The notes: generated by a model from the sequence alone, not told the origin. DNA of 64,000 nucleotides from DASZHJ01 sp963735465 (GCA_963735465.1 CAVTLA010000001.1:2976001-3040000); one strand, 5' to 3'. Shown: positions 1 through 8,918, numbered from the stretch's first letter. Numbers and translations are program-made.

Positions 1-55
1 GTCACAGCCTGCGCCGACCTATGTCAAAAGCAAGTGGGAACAAGGAGATCGTGGT

Positions 56-610
56 TTGACTTCCCTGGCGGGCCAATTGCTGGTGGCGATGCCGCAGATG
101 CAGGACCATCGCTTCGCGCGATCGGTGATCTATCTCTGCGCCCACGGCAGCGAGGGGGCCATGGGGCTGGTGGTCAACAAGCTCGTGGACGACCTCACCC
201 TGTCCGAGCTCATGAGCCAGCTCGGAATTACCGCCGAGGGCCTGAAGAGCGACGGCAAGGTGCATTTCGGCGGGCCGGTCGAGTCCGGCCGCGGCTTCGT
301 CCTGCATTCGAGCGATTACACCGAGGAAGGCACCCTGGTCATCGGCGACAACGTGGCGCTGACCGCCACTCTCGACATCCTGCGCGCCATCGGCCGCGGC
401 GCCGGCCCGCAAAAGTGCCTGCTGGCGCTGGGCTATGCCGGCTGGGGCCCGGGCCAGCTGGACGCGGAGATCCAGGCCAACGGCTGGCTCCATGCGGACG
501 CGGACGAGAACCTGGTGTTCGACCCCGAACCCGACGACAAATGGCGCCGGGCACTGGCCAAGATCGGCGTCGACCTCTCCGTGCTGTCCGGCGAGGCCGG
601 GCACGCCTGA
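56..610 (+). CDS. yqgE: YqgE/AlgH family protein (UPF0301)
   Basis: This 184-residue protein has the family's N-terminal signature (SLAGQLLVAMPQM, then RSVIYLCAH and GAMGLVVNK) and the later FGGPV and GYAGWGPGQL blocks. It is a single-domain cytoplasmic protein whose biochemical role is not settled; the AlgH name comes from an alginate regulation phenotype in Pseudomonas. The start is TTG at 56, chosen because AAGGAG (42-47) lies 8 nt upstream. The frame stays open to the window edge, so a longer N-terminus is possible. It converges on the GNAT gene with a 4-bp gap and no visible terminator. Confidence 0.93.
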   Translation: MTSLAGQLLVAMPQMQDHRFARSVIYLCAHGSEGAMGLVVNKLVDDLTLSELMSQLGITAEGLKSDGKVHFGGPVESGRGFVLHSSDYTEEGTLVIGDNVALTATLDILRAIGRGAGPQKCLLALGYAGWGPGQLDAEIQANGWLHADADENLVFDPEPDDKWRRALAKIGVDLSVLSGEAGHA

Positions 611-614
611 ACGG

Positions 615-1220
615 CTACCGCCGCGTCCACTCCTCGCGCAGCAGCGCGAAGAGGACGTGGTCCTGCCATTTGCCGTCGATGCAGAGGTAGCGCCGTGCGT
701 AGCCTTCCTCCTGGAAGCCGCAGCGCTCCAGCAGGTGCCGGCTCGCCGCATTGTGCGGCAGGCAGGCCGCCTCGATGCGGTGCAGGTTGAGGCGGTCGAA
801 GGCGAAGCCCAGCGTCAGCCGCAGACCTTCCTTCATGTAGCCGCGGCTGGCGTAGCGCTCGCCCATCCAGTAGCCGAGGCTGCCGGTCTCGGCGACGCCG
901 CGGCGCACATTGGTGAGGCCGATGCCGCCCATGAGCTGGCCGTCATCGCGGCGGAACAGGAAGAAGCTGTAGCCCTGGTCGGTGCGCCAATCGAGGGCAT
1001 AGCGCGCGAGCCGGCGGCGGAACGCGCCGCGGCTCAGCGCGTCGGCGCTCCAGCTCGGCTCCCACGGCGTCAGGAAGCGGCGGGACTCGCCGCGCAGCTC
1101 GGCCCAGGAGTTGAAATCCACACGCTCCGCCGGGCGCAGGGTCACGCGATCGCTGAGCAGCCGGAGCGGCGGCGGCGATCCCGCGAACAGTCGCGGCAGG
1201 CGCAGGATGTCGGTCGCCAT
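615..1220 (-). CDS. GNAT N-acetyltransferase, RimJ/RimL type
   Basis: The protein has about 201 residues with the GNAT fold pattern of ribosomal-protein acetyltransferases: an N-terminal block ending VTLRPAERVD, the strand GGIGLTNVRRG, and the acetyl-CoA region GYWMGERYASRGYMKEGL followed by RIEAACLPHNAASRHLLERCGF. It should transfer acetyl from acetyl-CoA to an N-terminal or small-molecule amine; the substrate is not visible. The ATG at 1220 is preceded by GGGAGAG. The open frame extends further upstream, but that would run into the M16 gene ending at 1241. It is probably the last gene of the thrC-M16-GNAT transcript. Confidence 0.9.
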   Translation of the reverse strand: MATDILRLPRLFAGSPPPLRLLSDRVTLRPAERVDFNSWAELRGESRRFLTPWEPSWSADALSRGAFRRRLARYALDWRTDQGYSFFLFRRDDGQLMGGIGLTNVRRGVAETGSLGYWMGERYASRGYMKEGLRLTLGFAFDRLNLHRIEAACLPHNAASRHLLERCGFQEEGYARRYLCIDGKWQDHVLFALLREEWTRR

Positions 1221-1240
1221 CCCGAGTCTCTCCCTGCGCC

Positions 1241-2500
1241 TCAGGCGGCGAGGCGGCTGCTGACGCGGCCGTAGTCTTCCAGGCGCCCGATCGGCCCCAG
1301 CGCGGTCAGGGTCAGCGGACCGCCGCTGAGCCGGTGCGCGGCGCGGATGATGGCGGCCTCGTCCACCGCCTCGACCCGGCGCACCGTGTCCTGCACGTCG
1401 AACGGCTTGTTGAACATCAACATGTGGTGCGCCTGCTGCTCCGCGCGTCCCGAGGTGCTCTCCAGCGTCATCAGGATACCGGACTTGAGCTGCGCCCGCG
1501 CGCGCTGAATCTCGTCGGCGTCGAGTCCCAGAGGCAGTCGGCGCATTTCCTCGCACAGGACAGGCACCAGCTCCGCCACCTCGCTCTCGCCGGTGCCGGC
1601 ATAGATGCCGAAGAGCCCGGCGTCGCTGTAGGCGTGGACGAAGGAGTAGATGGAATAGACCAGGCCGCGCTTCTCGCGGATTTCCTGGAAAAGCCGCGAG
1701 GACATGCCGCCGCCGAAGGCGACCGACAGCACCGAGAGCGCGTAGTAGTCGGGATCGTCATAGGCAACGCCGGGAAAGCCCAGCAGCACGTGGACCTGCT
1801 CGAGGTCGCGGGGATGGCGCAGATCGCCGCCGAGGTAGCGGGGCGCCTCGACCCGCATGTCGGCGTGGGCGGGCAGCATCTTAAAGGAACGCTCGGCCTG
1901 GGCCACGATGGCGTCGTGGTCCACCCGGCCCGCCGCCACCAGCACCATGCCGTCGGCGCCGTAGTGGCGCCGCATGTAGCCCGAAACGGTGTCGCGGTCG
2001 AGGCCGCGGATGATCTCGGCGCGGCCCAGCACCGGCCGCCCCATCGCCTGGTCCGGGAAGGCGCATTCCTGGAAATAGTCGAAGACGATGTCGTCGGGCG
2101 TGTCCTCGGATTGGCCGAGCTCCTGCAGGATCACCTGGCGCTCGCGCTCGAGCTCGGTGGCGTCGAACACGGAGTGCTGCAGGATGTCGGCGAGGATGTC
2201 GAGGGCGAGCGGCGTATCGCCCGCCATCACCTTGGCGTAATAGGCGGTCTGCTCGCGCGAGGTATAGGCGTTGACGTGGCCGCCGACGTTCTCGATCTCG
2301 CGGGCGATGGCGAGCGCCGAGCGCCGCTCGGTGCCCTTGAACGCCATGTGCTCCAGCACATGGGCGACGCCGTTGATCTCCTTCGGCTCATGCCGGGTGC
2401 CGACGCCGACCCAAACGCCGATCGAGGCGGTTTCCACCGTGTCCATGGCATCCGTGAGGACGCGCATGCCATTCGAGAGCCGCGAGACACGGATGGCCAT
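1241..2500 (-). CDS. M16 zinc processing peptidase, mitochondrial-processing-peptidase type
   Basis: The 419-residue protein carries the inverted zinc motif HVLEH at residues 47-51 and a downstream ELGQSED segment that supplies the third zinc ligand. The family R/Y block (GGGMSSRLFQEIREKRGLVY) lies in the C-terminal half. There is no signal peptide, unlike the secreted M16 pair at 51.4-54.1 kb, so this is a cytoplasmic enzyme that degrades or processes small peptides. The start ATG overlaps the thrC stop as TAATG, implying translational coupling. The thrC-M16-GNAT order is widespread in alphaproteobacteria. Confidence 0.95.
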   Translation of the reverse strand: MAIRVSRLSNGMRVLTDAMDTVETASIGVWVGVGTRHEPKEINGVAHVLEHMAFKGTERRSALAIAREIENVGGHVNAYTSREQTAYYAKVMAGDTPLALDILADILQHSVFDATELERERQVILQELGQSEDTPDDIVFDYFQECAFPDQAMGRPVLGRAEIIRGLDRDTVSGYMRRHYGADGMVLVAAGRVDHDAIVAQAERSFKMLPAHADMRVEAPRYLGGDLRHPRDLEQVHVLLGFPGVAYDDPDYYALSVLSVAFGGGMSSRLFQEIREKRGLVYSIYSFVHAYSDAGLFGIYAGTGESEVAELVPVLCEEMRRLPLGLDADEIQRARAQLKSGILMTLESTSGRAEQQAHHMLMFNKPFDVQDTVRRVEAVDEAAIIRAAHRLSGGPLTLTALGPIGRLEDYGRVSSRLAA

Positions 2501-3937
2501 TAGACACCTCCTTGGGCGCGGGCCGGCGCGGCGACAGGCCGGGCCCGCTCGACGATGAACCGCTCGACGGCGGCAAGATCCTTGGGCAGCACAGTCCGGC
2601 GTTCCGGCCGGTCGTAGAGATCGCTGAGCTCGGGCGGCAGCGGCGGATGAACCCCGGTCGCCCGCTCCACGGCGGCGGGAAACTTGGCGGGATGAGCGCA
2701 GGCAAGCGCCACCAGGGGCACCGCGGGATCGCCGCCGGCGCGCCGGGCCGCCGCGACCGCGATCGCGCTGTGGGGATCGAGGAGTGCCCCGGTCGAGAGG
2801 TAGGTGTTGGCGATCTCCGCCAGGGTCTCCTCGTCATCGACGCGGTAGGCCCTGAAGAGATCGCGCGCCTGGCGCCACTCCCCGTCGCTCGCCGGCAAGG
2901 TGCCGGTGGCGCGGAAGCTCTTGAAGGCCGCCGCGACGGCGGCGCCGTCACGGCCCTTGAGCTCGAAGTAGAGCCGCTCGAAGTTGCTGGAGACCTGGAT
3001 GTCCATGCTCGGACTCAGGCTCGGCTCGACGCCGGCCATGGTCATGGTGCCGTCGTTCAGGAAGCGCGCCAGGATGTCGTTGCGGTTGGTGCCGATCACC
3101 AGCTCCGAGATCGGCAACCCCATGCGTCGGGCGACGTGAGCGGCATAGACATTGCCGAAATTCCCGGTCGGCACGCTGAACGCCACCGGCCGGTCCGGCG
3201 CGCCCAAGGCCAGGGCCGAGGTCACGTAGTAGACCACCTGGGTCATGATGCGCGCCCAGTTGATGGAGTTCACGGCCGAGAGGTTGTGCTGGGCGCGGAA
3301 GCGCACGTCGGCGAACATCGCCTTCACCAGATCCTGGCAGTCGTCGAAGGTGCCCTCGATGGCGATCGCGTGGACGTTCGGCGCCGGTATCGTCGTCATC
3401 TGGCGGCGCTGCACCTCGGTGATGCGGCCCTCGGGATAGAGGATGAAGACGTCGAGGGCCTCCCGGTCGCGGCACGCCTCCATTGCCGCCGAGCCGGTGT
3501 CGCCCGACGTGGCGCCGATGATGGTGACGCGCTGCCGCCGCCGGGTCAGCACGTGGTCGAAGAGCAAACCCACGAGCTGCAGGGCATAGTCCTTGAATGC
3601 CAGCGTGGGGCCATGGAACAGCTCCAGGAGCCACAAGTTGCTGTCGAGCTGGCGCAAGGGCGCCACCGCCGGGTGATGGAAATTCCGATAGGCAGCATCC
3701 ACCAGGACTTCGAAGCGGGGCCGCCTCGATCATGCCGCCCAGGAACGGCGCCATGACGGCCGCGGCGATCTCGCCGTAGGGGCGCCCGCGCAGCGCGCGG
3801 AGCGTGGCGGCATCGAAGGTCGGCCACGCCTCCGGCACATAGAGCCCGCCGTCGGCGGCGAGCCCGGCCAGCAGCACCGCGTCGAATGCGAGGCGCTCCG
3901 GGGGACGTCTGGCGTCACGGGTGCTCAGGTAGAACAA
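2500..3937 (-). CDS. thrC: Threonine synthase (one apparent frameshift)
   Basis: A PLP enzyme converting O-phosphohomoserine to threonine. The N-terminus (MFYLSTRDARRPPE, then ADGGLYVPEAWP and GGMIEAAPL) is in one frame. The rest, from VDAAYRNFHHPAVAPL through the PLP-lysine block FHGPTLAFKDYALQ and GATSGDTGSAA, is in another. The join lies at about 3700-3712, where removing one base restores a continuous protein of about 478 residues. No other defect is visible, so a sequencing indel is more likely than a pseudogene. The start is TTG at 3937, with GGAG about 9 nt upstream. Confidence 0.93.
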
Positions 3938-4242
3938 GGGAAAGCTCCAGGCCCCCAGGGGGACAATCCTCTAGGAGGCCGGGTGAGCCTATCGCCCGAG
4001 TCCGGCCGCTGCAACAAGCCGCCAAGGGGCCGGCGCGACAGGGACGTGACAAGATACGCCTTGCCTAACGCATAAGTTGAGATATCGTAGTCAACATATT
4101 GAAATACAATGATTATTTTCTCCAACTTCAAATCCAACACCAAGTACGTCCGGCGGTTCCGACATGGCCGCCATGCACTTCATCCAAGCCGTGAAGTCAT
4201 TGATCCACCATCTGAACAAACACCAGAATCTACAAGACGCGA
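3938..4242. promoter_or_regulatory. Divergent AT-rich intergenic region, thrC / araC-type regulator
   Basis: This 305-bp gap separates the divergent starts of thrC and the AraC-family gene. Its middle part (about 4060-4150) is much richer in A and T than the surrounding DNA, with runs such as TATTGAAATACAATGATTAT. It most likely holds promoters in both directions. I could not place a -35/-10 pair with standard spacing. I see no credible small gene or terminator. Confidence 0.4.
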
Positions 4243-5121
4243 ATGCCTTCGGCAGGCGAAGCTGTGTTCATGGAATGGGCGAGCGCCCCCGAGCAAGTGA
4301 GTTTCTGGCGCACGCGCGAGATCGGCGACATCGAGTGGCTCGCCGCGCGCTATCGCACGCACCGTTTCGCCCGTCACTGGCACGACGGCTACGCGCTGGG
4401 CGTCATCGAGGCGGGAGCCGAGGCCTTCACCGCCGGCGGCACGCGTCATTGTGCCGGGAGCGGCAGCATCGTCCTGCTCAATCCTGGCGATATCCATGAT
4501 GGGGAGTCCGCGCATCCCGCGGGCTGGCGCTATCGCATGCTCTATCCCGCCGCCGCCGTCATCGAGCAGGTCGCCGGGGAGATCAGCGGCCGTCGGACGC
4601 CGGCGCCGCTGTTCTGCTCCGGCATCGTGCGCGATGACGAAGCCGCCCGGCTCCTGCTCGCCGCCCACCATGCCTCGGAGCGCTCGCCTTCCGCCCTGGA
4701 GCGGGAGACGCGCCTGCGGGAAGCGCTGGCGATGCTGCTGGAGCGCTACGCGGACGTCGGGGCGGCGGCGGCGCCGATGACCGACAGCGCGCGCATCCGC
4801 CGCGTCCGCGATCTCGTCGAGGCCCGTCTCGAGGAGGATCTGCCTCTCGACGTCCTGGCCGCGGAGGCCGCCATGAGCCCGTGGCATTTCCTGCGCATGT
4901 TCCGCCGCGAGACCGGCGCCACGCCGCACCTCTATCTCCTGCAGCGGCGACTGGCGCGGGCACGGGCGCTGCTGGAGGCTGGCGAGGCACCGGCGGCGGT
5001 GGCCTCGGCGACCGGCTTCACCGATCAGAGCCACCTCACCCACCGCTTCCGCCGCGCCTATGGCGTCACCCCCGCGCGATATCGCCGCGCGCTCGGCCAC
5101 GGCAATAAATTACAAGACTGA
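4243..5121 (+). CDS. AraC-family transcriptional regulator
   Basis: The 292-residue regulator has an N-terminal cupin-like sensor (HRFARHWHDGYALGVIEAG, then GSIVLLNPGDIHDG) and a C-terminal double helix-turn-helix (about residues 185-285). The latter includes MSPWHFLRMFRRETGATPHLYL and the signature TGFTDQSHLTHRFRRAYGVTPARYRR. The cupin half resembles regulators that bind amino acids or other small ligands. It sits 27 bp upstream of azlC on the same strand, so it probably controls that exporter and possibly itself. ATG 4243 is used; ATG 4270 is an in-frame alternative, and neither has a strong ribosome binding site. Confidence 0.93.
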   Translation: MPSAGEAVFMEWASAPEQVSFWRTREIGDIEWLAARYRTHRFARHWHDGYALGVIEAGAEAFTAGGTRHCAGSGSIVLLNPGDIHDGESAHPAGWRYRMLYPAAAVIEQVAGEISGRRTPAPLFCSGIVRDDEAARLLLAAHHASERSPSALERETRLREALAMLLERYADVGAAAAPMTDSARIRRVRDLVEARLEEDLPLDVLAAEAAMSPWHFLRMFRRETGATPHLYLLQRRLARARALLEAGEAPAAVASATGFTDQSHLTHRFRRAYGVTPARYRRALGHGNKLQD

Positions 5122-5148
5122 ACGCGATCGCCGGATGATTCTCCCGCC

Positions 5149-5856
5149 ATGACCGATTCTGTTCCGCCGCCGGGCGCCGGCGGCGCCTTCCGCGCGGGCC
5201 TGCTGCGCACGGCGCCGGTGGCGCTGGGCGTCTTCGCTTACGGGCTGGTGTTCGGCGCCCTCACCCACGAGGCGGGCCTCAGCACGATCGAGGCGGCCTC
5301 GATGAGTGCCATCGTCTTCTCCGGCTCGGCGCAGTTTGTGGCGCTCGGCCTCTGGACGCTGCCGCCGCCGATCGCCACTCTCGTGCTCGCCACCTTCCTG
5401 ATCAACTTCCGCTTCTTCCTGATGGCGGCGACGATGACCCCGGTGCTGCGGGGCTGGAGCCTCGCCCGCGCGCTGCCGGCGATGTTCGTGGTCACCGACG
5501 AGAACTGGGCCGTCACCATGGCGGCGGGCGAGCGGCCGCACTGGGGCGCCTTCTTCCTCGGCACCGGCCTCGCGCTCTATGTCACCTGGCTGGCGGCGAC
5601 GATCGTCGGCCACGCCCTCGGCAGCGCCGTCGCCGATCCCAAGAGCTGGGGCTTCGATTTCGCCTTTCCCGCGATGTTCCTGGCGCTCGCCGTCGGCCTC
5701 GCCCGAAAGGCGCCGGCGCCGTTGGTGTGGATCGCCAGCGCCGCCGCGGCCCTTATCGCCGACCGCCTGATCGGCGGCACCGCGCCGGTGCTGATCGGCG
5801 GCCTTGCCGGCGCCGCGGTGGCGGCGCTCAAGCCAAGGGCCGCCCATGCGCCTTGA
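5149..5856 (+). CDS. azlC: AzlC-family branched-chain amino acid exporter, large subunit
   Basis: A 235-residue polytopic inner-membrane protein with the AzlC landmarks: GVFAYGLVFGALTHEAGLS, SAIVFSGSAQFVALGLW, and NFRFFLMAATMTP followed by VTDENWAVTMA. AzlC proteins work with AzlD as a two-part secondary exporter of branched-chain amino acids or related compounds. The azlD start lies 11 bp inside the end of this gene. The AraC-type gene directly upstream is the likely regulator. The true substrate cannot be read from the sequence. Confidence 0.95.
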   Translation: MTDSVPPPGAGGAFRAGLLRTAPVALGVFAYGLVFGALTHEAGLSTIEAASMSAIVFSGSAQFVALGLWTLPPPIATLVLATFLINFRFFLMAATMTPVLRGWSLARALPAMFVVTDENWAVTMAAGERPHWGAFFLGTGLALYVTWLAATIVGHALGSAVADPKSWGFDFAFPAMFLALAVGLARKAPAPLVWIASAAAALIADRLIGGTAPVLIGGLAGAAVAALKPRAAHAP

Positions 5857-6142
5857 CGTTCTCCTCGCCTTCCTCGCGATGTCCGCGGTGAGCTACGGCA
5901 TTCGCGTGGCGGGGTTCCTGCTGCGGAGCCGGCTGCCGGATCATCCGCGCCTCATCGCGGCGATGGATCAACTGCCGGCGGCGATCCTGATCGCCCTTGT
6001 CGTGCCGATGCTGGCCCGGGGCGGCGTCGCGGAGTGGATTGCCGGCGGCGTCGTGCTGGTGCTCGCCTGGTTCGTCGACCTCCTGCTGATCCCGCTGGCC
6101 GCCGGCGTCGTGGCGGTGGTGGTGCTGCGGGGCGTGATGTGA
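5846..6142 (+). CDS. azlD: AzlD-family small membrane subunit
   Basis: About 98 residues forming three to four membrane helices (DVLLAFLAMSAVSYGIRVAGF, LPAAILIALVVPML, IAGGVVLVLAWFVDLLLIPL). Its size and position match AzlD, the small partner of AzlC. ATG 5846 is preferred over an upstream in-frame ATG at 5804, because the peptide before residue 15 is arginine-rich and reads as azlC in another frame. The 11-bp overlap with azlC implies coupled translation of the two subunits. Confidence 0.9.
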   Translation: MRLDVLLAFLAMSAVSYGIRVAGFLLRSRLPDHPRLIAAMDQLPAAILIALVVPMLARGGVAEWIAGGVVLVLAWFVDLLLIPLAAGVVAVVVLRGVM

Positions 6143-6178
6143 GCATGCGCAAACCACGATCTGCGCCACCACCCGACT

Positions 6179-6259
6179 CGTCATGCCCGGCCTTGAGCCG
6201 GGCATCCACGCCTTGAAACCGAAAATTCGTGGATGGCCGGGTCAAGCCCGGCCATGACG
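6179..6259. repeat. Intergenic inverted repeat, about 32-bp arms
   Basis: The left arm (6179-6210) begins CGTCATGCCCGGCCTTGAGC. The right arm (6228-6259) is its near-perfect reverse complement, with a 17-nt loop. Each arm also contains a smaller CCCGGC-TTGA-GCCGGG-type palindrome. It lies between the convergent azlD and M32 genes, so it could end transcription from both sides, although there is no U-run. Repeats starting CGTCATG(C/G)CCGGGCTTGACC are frequent REP-like elements in alphaproteobacterial genomes. Confidence 0.85.
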
Positions 6260-6302
6260 ACATGAGGAATTAGATCTGACTCAGCATTGTCGGATCCAGC
6301 GC

Positions 6303-7793
6303 CTAGCCCTCGAGATACCTTCGCCGCAGGTGGTCCTCGTAGATCCGCGCATCCAGGGGCGAGCCCGTGGCCTCGCGCACCAGTTCCGTCGTCGACAGCA
6401 GCGAGCCCTTGCCGTGCACGTTGGCGCGGAGCCACGCGAGGAGCGGCGCGAAGTCGCCCTTGGCAATCGACGGCGGGATCGTGGGATCGGCGCGCTTCGC
6501 CGCGGCGAAAAGCTGGGCCGCGGTCATGGCGCCGAGCGTGTATGTCGGGAAATAGCCCCAGGCGCCGTCGTACCAGTGGATGTCCTGCAGGCAACCCTCG
6601 CGGTCGCTGGGCGGCACGACGCCGATGAGATCCTTCATCCCGGCATTCCAGGCGCCCGGCAGATCGGCCAGCCGGAGATCGCCCGCCACCATCGCCTTCT
6701 CCAGGCGATAGCGGAGAATCACATGGGCGGGATATGTCACCTCGTCGGCATCGACGCGGATGAAGGTGCGCTCCACCTTGGTGTAGAGGCGGTAGAGATT
6801 GTCCGCCTCCCAGGCCGGCCCCGTACCGCCGAAGGCGTCCCGCAGCACCGGCGCCGCGTACTCCAGGAACTCGCGGCTGCGGCAGGCCTGCATCTCCACC
6901 AGAAGGGACTGGCTCTCATGCACGCTCATGCCCCGGGCGTCGCCCACCGGCTGGTGCCGCCACTTGACCGGCAGTCCGCGCTCGTAGAGCGCATGGCCGG
7001 TCTCGTGCAGCACGCCCATGAGGGCGCGGGTGAAATCCGCCTCGTCGTAGCGCGTGGTGATGCGCACGTCGTCGGGGGTCCCGCCGCAGAAGGGATGCAG
7101 GCTCACGTCGAGGCGCCCGTGATCGAAGTCGAAGCCCAGACGCTCCATGAGCTGGACGCCGAGCTTGCGCTGGGCCTCGACGGGGAAGCGGCCCGTGGGC
7201 TGCAGCGGTGCCGGCCGTGCCGCCTGGCGTGCCAGCGCGCCGTCGATCACGCCCGGCAGCATGGCCGCGAGATCGCCGAAGAGCGCGTCGATCACGGCGG
7301 TGCTGCCGTCGGGCTCGTATTCGTCGAGAAGCGCCTCGTAGGGGCTCTTGCCGAGGCGCGCCGCCTTGGCGGCCCCCGCCTGGCGCACGAGATCGAGGAC
7401 CTTCTGGAGATAGGGCATCACCTGGGCGAAATCCGCCGCCGGCCGCGCCTTGCGCCACGCCATTTCTGAGGCGGAGCACGCCTTGGTGAGGGCGGCGACG
7501 AGGTCGCCCGGCACCGCCGTCGCATGCAGCCAGCGCCGGCGCATCTCGTGCAGGTTGGCGCGCTCCCAGGCGCCGAGCTCGTTCTGGGCGTCGGCAGCGT
7601 CGAGGAGATCGCCGGCATCGGGCTGGGTCAGGATCTCGTGGGACATCACCTTGAGCGTCGCCACCTGGTCGGCGCGGGCGGGTGCTGCGCCCGACGGCAT
7701 CAGGGTCGCGCTGTCCCAGTTCAGCATCGCGGCGGCTTCGCCCAGGGCACCGAGGCGGCGGAAACGGGATTCGAGGGTCTGATACGGGGTCAT
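6303..7793 (-). CDS. M32 carboxypeptidase (carboxypeptidase Taq family)
   Basis: The 496-residue metallo-carboxypeptidase has the HETGH zinc motif in MGVLHETGHALYERGLP. Family blocks also include WDSATLMPSGA near the N-terminus, DVRITTRYDEADF, GMSVHESQSLLVEM, and IRVDADEVTYPAHVILR. It removes C-terminal residues from peptides in the cytoplasm. The ATG at 7793 overlaps the SURF1 stop as ATGA, which ties it to the cox transcript although it has no known role in oxidase assembly. The longer upstream open frame is SURF1 read out of frame. Confidence 0.96.
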   Translation of the reverse strand: MTPYQTLESRFRRLGALGEAAAMLNWDSATLMPSGAAPARADQVATLKVMSHEILTQPDAGDLLDAADAQNELGAWERANLHEMRRRWLHATAVPGDLVAALTKACSASEMAWRKARPAADFAQVMPYLQKVLDLVRQAGAAKAARLGKSPYEALLDEYEPDGSTAVIDALFGDLAAMLPGVIDGALARQAARPAPLQPTGRFPVEAQRKLGVQLMERLGFDFDHGRLDVSLHPFCGGTPDDVRITTRYDEADFTRALMGVLHETGHALYERGLPVKWRHQPVGDARGMSVHESQSLLVEMQACRSREFLEYAAPVLRDAFGGTGPAWEADNLYRLYTKVERTFIRVDADEVTYPAHVILRYRLEKAMVAGDLRLADLPGAWNAGMKDLIGVVPPSDREGCLQDIHWYDGAWGYFPTYTLGAMTAAQLFAAAKRADPTIPPSIAKGDFAPLLAWLRANVHGKGSLLSTTELVREATGSPLDARIYEDHLRRRYLEG

Positions 7794-8521
7794 GGCCGGG
7801 AGGTCTGGGGTTGCGACGGCGCGCGCTCGCGGCGCACCAGCAGGACATAGATCACCACGAGGGCGGCGGCGAGGGAATACCAGGTGATGGCGTATTGCAG
7901 GTGGTCGTTCGGCAGGTCCGTGCGCGCCTGCCCGCCGAGGGGATATCCGCCGGGGTTGGGCGCGGGGCCGGCCTCGAGATAGAACGGCAGCACGTTCGGA
8001 GCCTGCGCCGCCCGTGCCATCGCCGCGAGGTCGATGTAGAACCACTGGTTCTTCTGCGCGTCGTTCTCGGGCACGAAGTAGCCGGGCTTGCCCGCGCTCG
8101 GGATCCGCAGCAGGCCCTCGACCTCGACCGTGCCGGTGGAATTGCCGGCGGTGCGGGTGCCCGCGTCCCGAAGCTCCGGCGGGATCCAGCCACGCTCCAC
8201 CAGCAGCACCGAGCCATCGGCGCGGCGGAGCGGCGTCAGCACGAGGTCGCCGGCTTTGCCGCTCGCGCGCTCGGTGGTGTTCACCAGGAATTCGTGATCG
8301 TGGAGGAAGACGCCGCTGGCGCGCACGCGGCGGAACTCGAGGCCCCGGGCGGCTTCCAGGGTCGTGGGAAGATCGATCGGCGGTGCCGCCAGCGCCGCGG
8401 CGCGCTCGGCGATCAGCCCTTCCTTCCAGTGCAGGCGCTGCACCTGCCAGGTGCCGAGAGCGATCAGGCCGGCAAAGGCGAGGAGCGAGGCGAGGGTGAG
8501 CTTGACCAGGCGGCGGCGCAT
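7790..8521 (-). CDS. SURF1 family cytochrome oxidase assembly protein
   Basis: A 243-residue inner-membrane protein with the SURF1 plan: an N-terminal helix (LTLASLLAFAGLIALGTWQVQRL), a large periplasmic domain (GVFLHDHEFLV, LVERGWIPPE, EGLLRIP), and a C-terminal helix (AITWYSLAAALVVIYVLLV). SURF1 helps insert heme a into subunit I of aa3-type cytochrome oxidase. Its place directly after ctaE and DUF983, within the operon that encodes the oxidase, supports the assignment. Confidence 0.95.
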   Translation of the reverse strand: MRRRLVKLTLASLLAFAGLIALGTWQVQRLHWKEGLIAERAAALAAPPIDLPTTLEAARGLEFRRVRASGVFLHDHEFLVNTTERASGKAGDLVLTPLRRADGSVLLVERGWIPPELRDAGTRTAGNSTGTVEVEGLLRIPSAGKPGYFVPENDAQKNQWFYIDLAAMARAAQAPNVLPFYLEAGPAPNPGGYPLGGQARTDLPNDHLQYAITWYSLAAALVVIYVLLVRRERAPSQPQTSRP

Positions 8522-8531
8522 TTGTCCGGCG

Positions 8532-8903
8532 TCAACGCGGCGCCGGGCCGCCCAGCAGATGGTGCCGGTACTGGAGCGCGATCATCCCCGCCTTGAGCGG
8601 ACGCAGCAGCAGAATGGCGCCGCCGACGATCGCCGGAATCCAGAGCACCAGATGCACCCAGAGCGGCGGGGCGAATTTCACCTCGACGATGATCGCCGCC
8701 AGCACCACCAGGGCTCCGAGAATCAGGATCACGAAGACAGCGGGACCGTCGCCGGCATCCTCGCCGCCGAGGTCGAGGTCGCAGCGGGCGCAGCGCGGGG
8801 CCACGTGCAGCAGCCCCCTGAACACCTTGCCCTCGCCGCAGCGCGGGCACCGGCAGCGCAGCGCCGCCATCAGCGGGGAGACCGTCGGCCACTCCCCGCT
8901 CAT
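8532..8903 (-). CDS. DUF983 membrane protein of the cox operon
   Basis: This 123-residue protein has an N-terminal zinc-ribbon-like region with two CxxC pairs (CRCPRCGEG and CARCD) and two membrane helices (AVFVILILGALVVLAAIIVEV and WVHLVLWIPAIVGGAILLL). DUF983 proteins are regular members of alphaproteobacterial cox operons between ctaE and SURF1. A role in oxidase assembly or copper delivery is an inference from position, since no activity is established. It starts 15 bp after the ctaE stop. Confidence 0.9.
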   Translation of the reverse strand: MSGEWPTVSPLMAALRCRCPRCGEGKVFRGLLHVAPRCARCDLDLGGEDAGDGPAVFVILILGALVVLAAIIVEVKFAPPLWVHLVLWIPAIVGGAILLLRPLKAGMIALQYRHHLLGGPAPR

Positions 8904-8918
8904 GGGATCAGCGAGCGG

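Noticed and set aside
4109..4300. Short open frames in the thrC-araC gap
   Set aside because: They overlap the start of the AraC gene, have no ribosome binding site and show no hydrophobic or motif structure.
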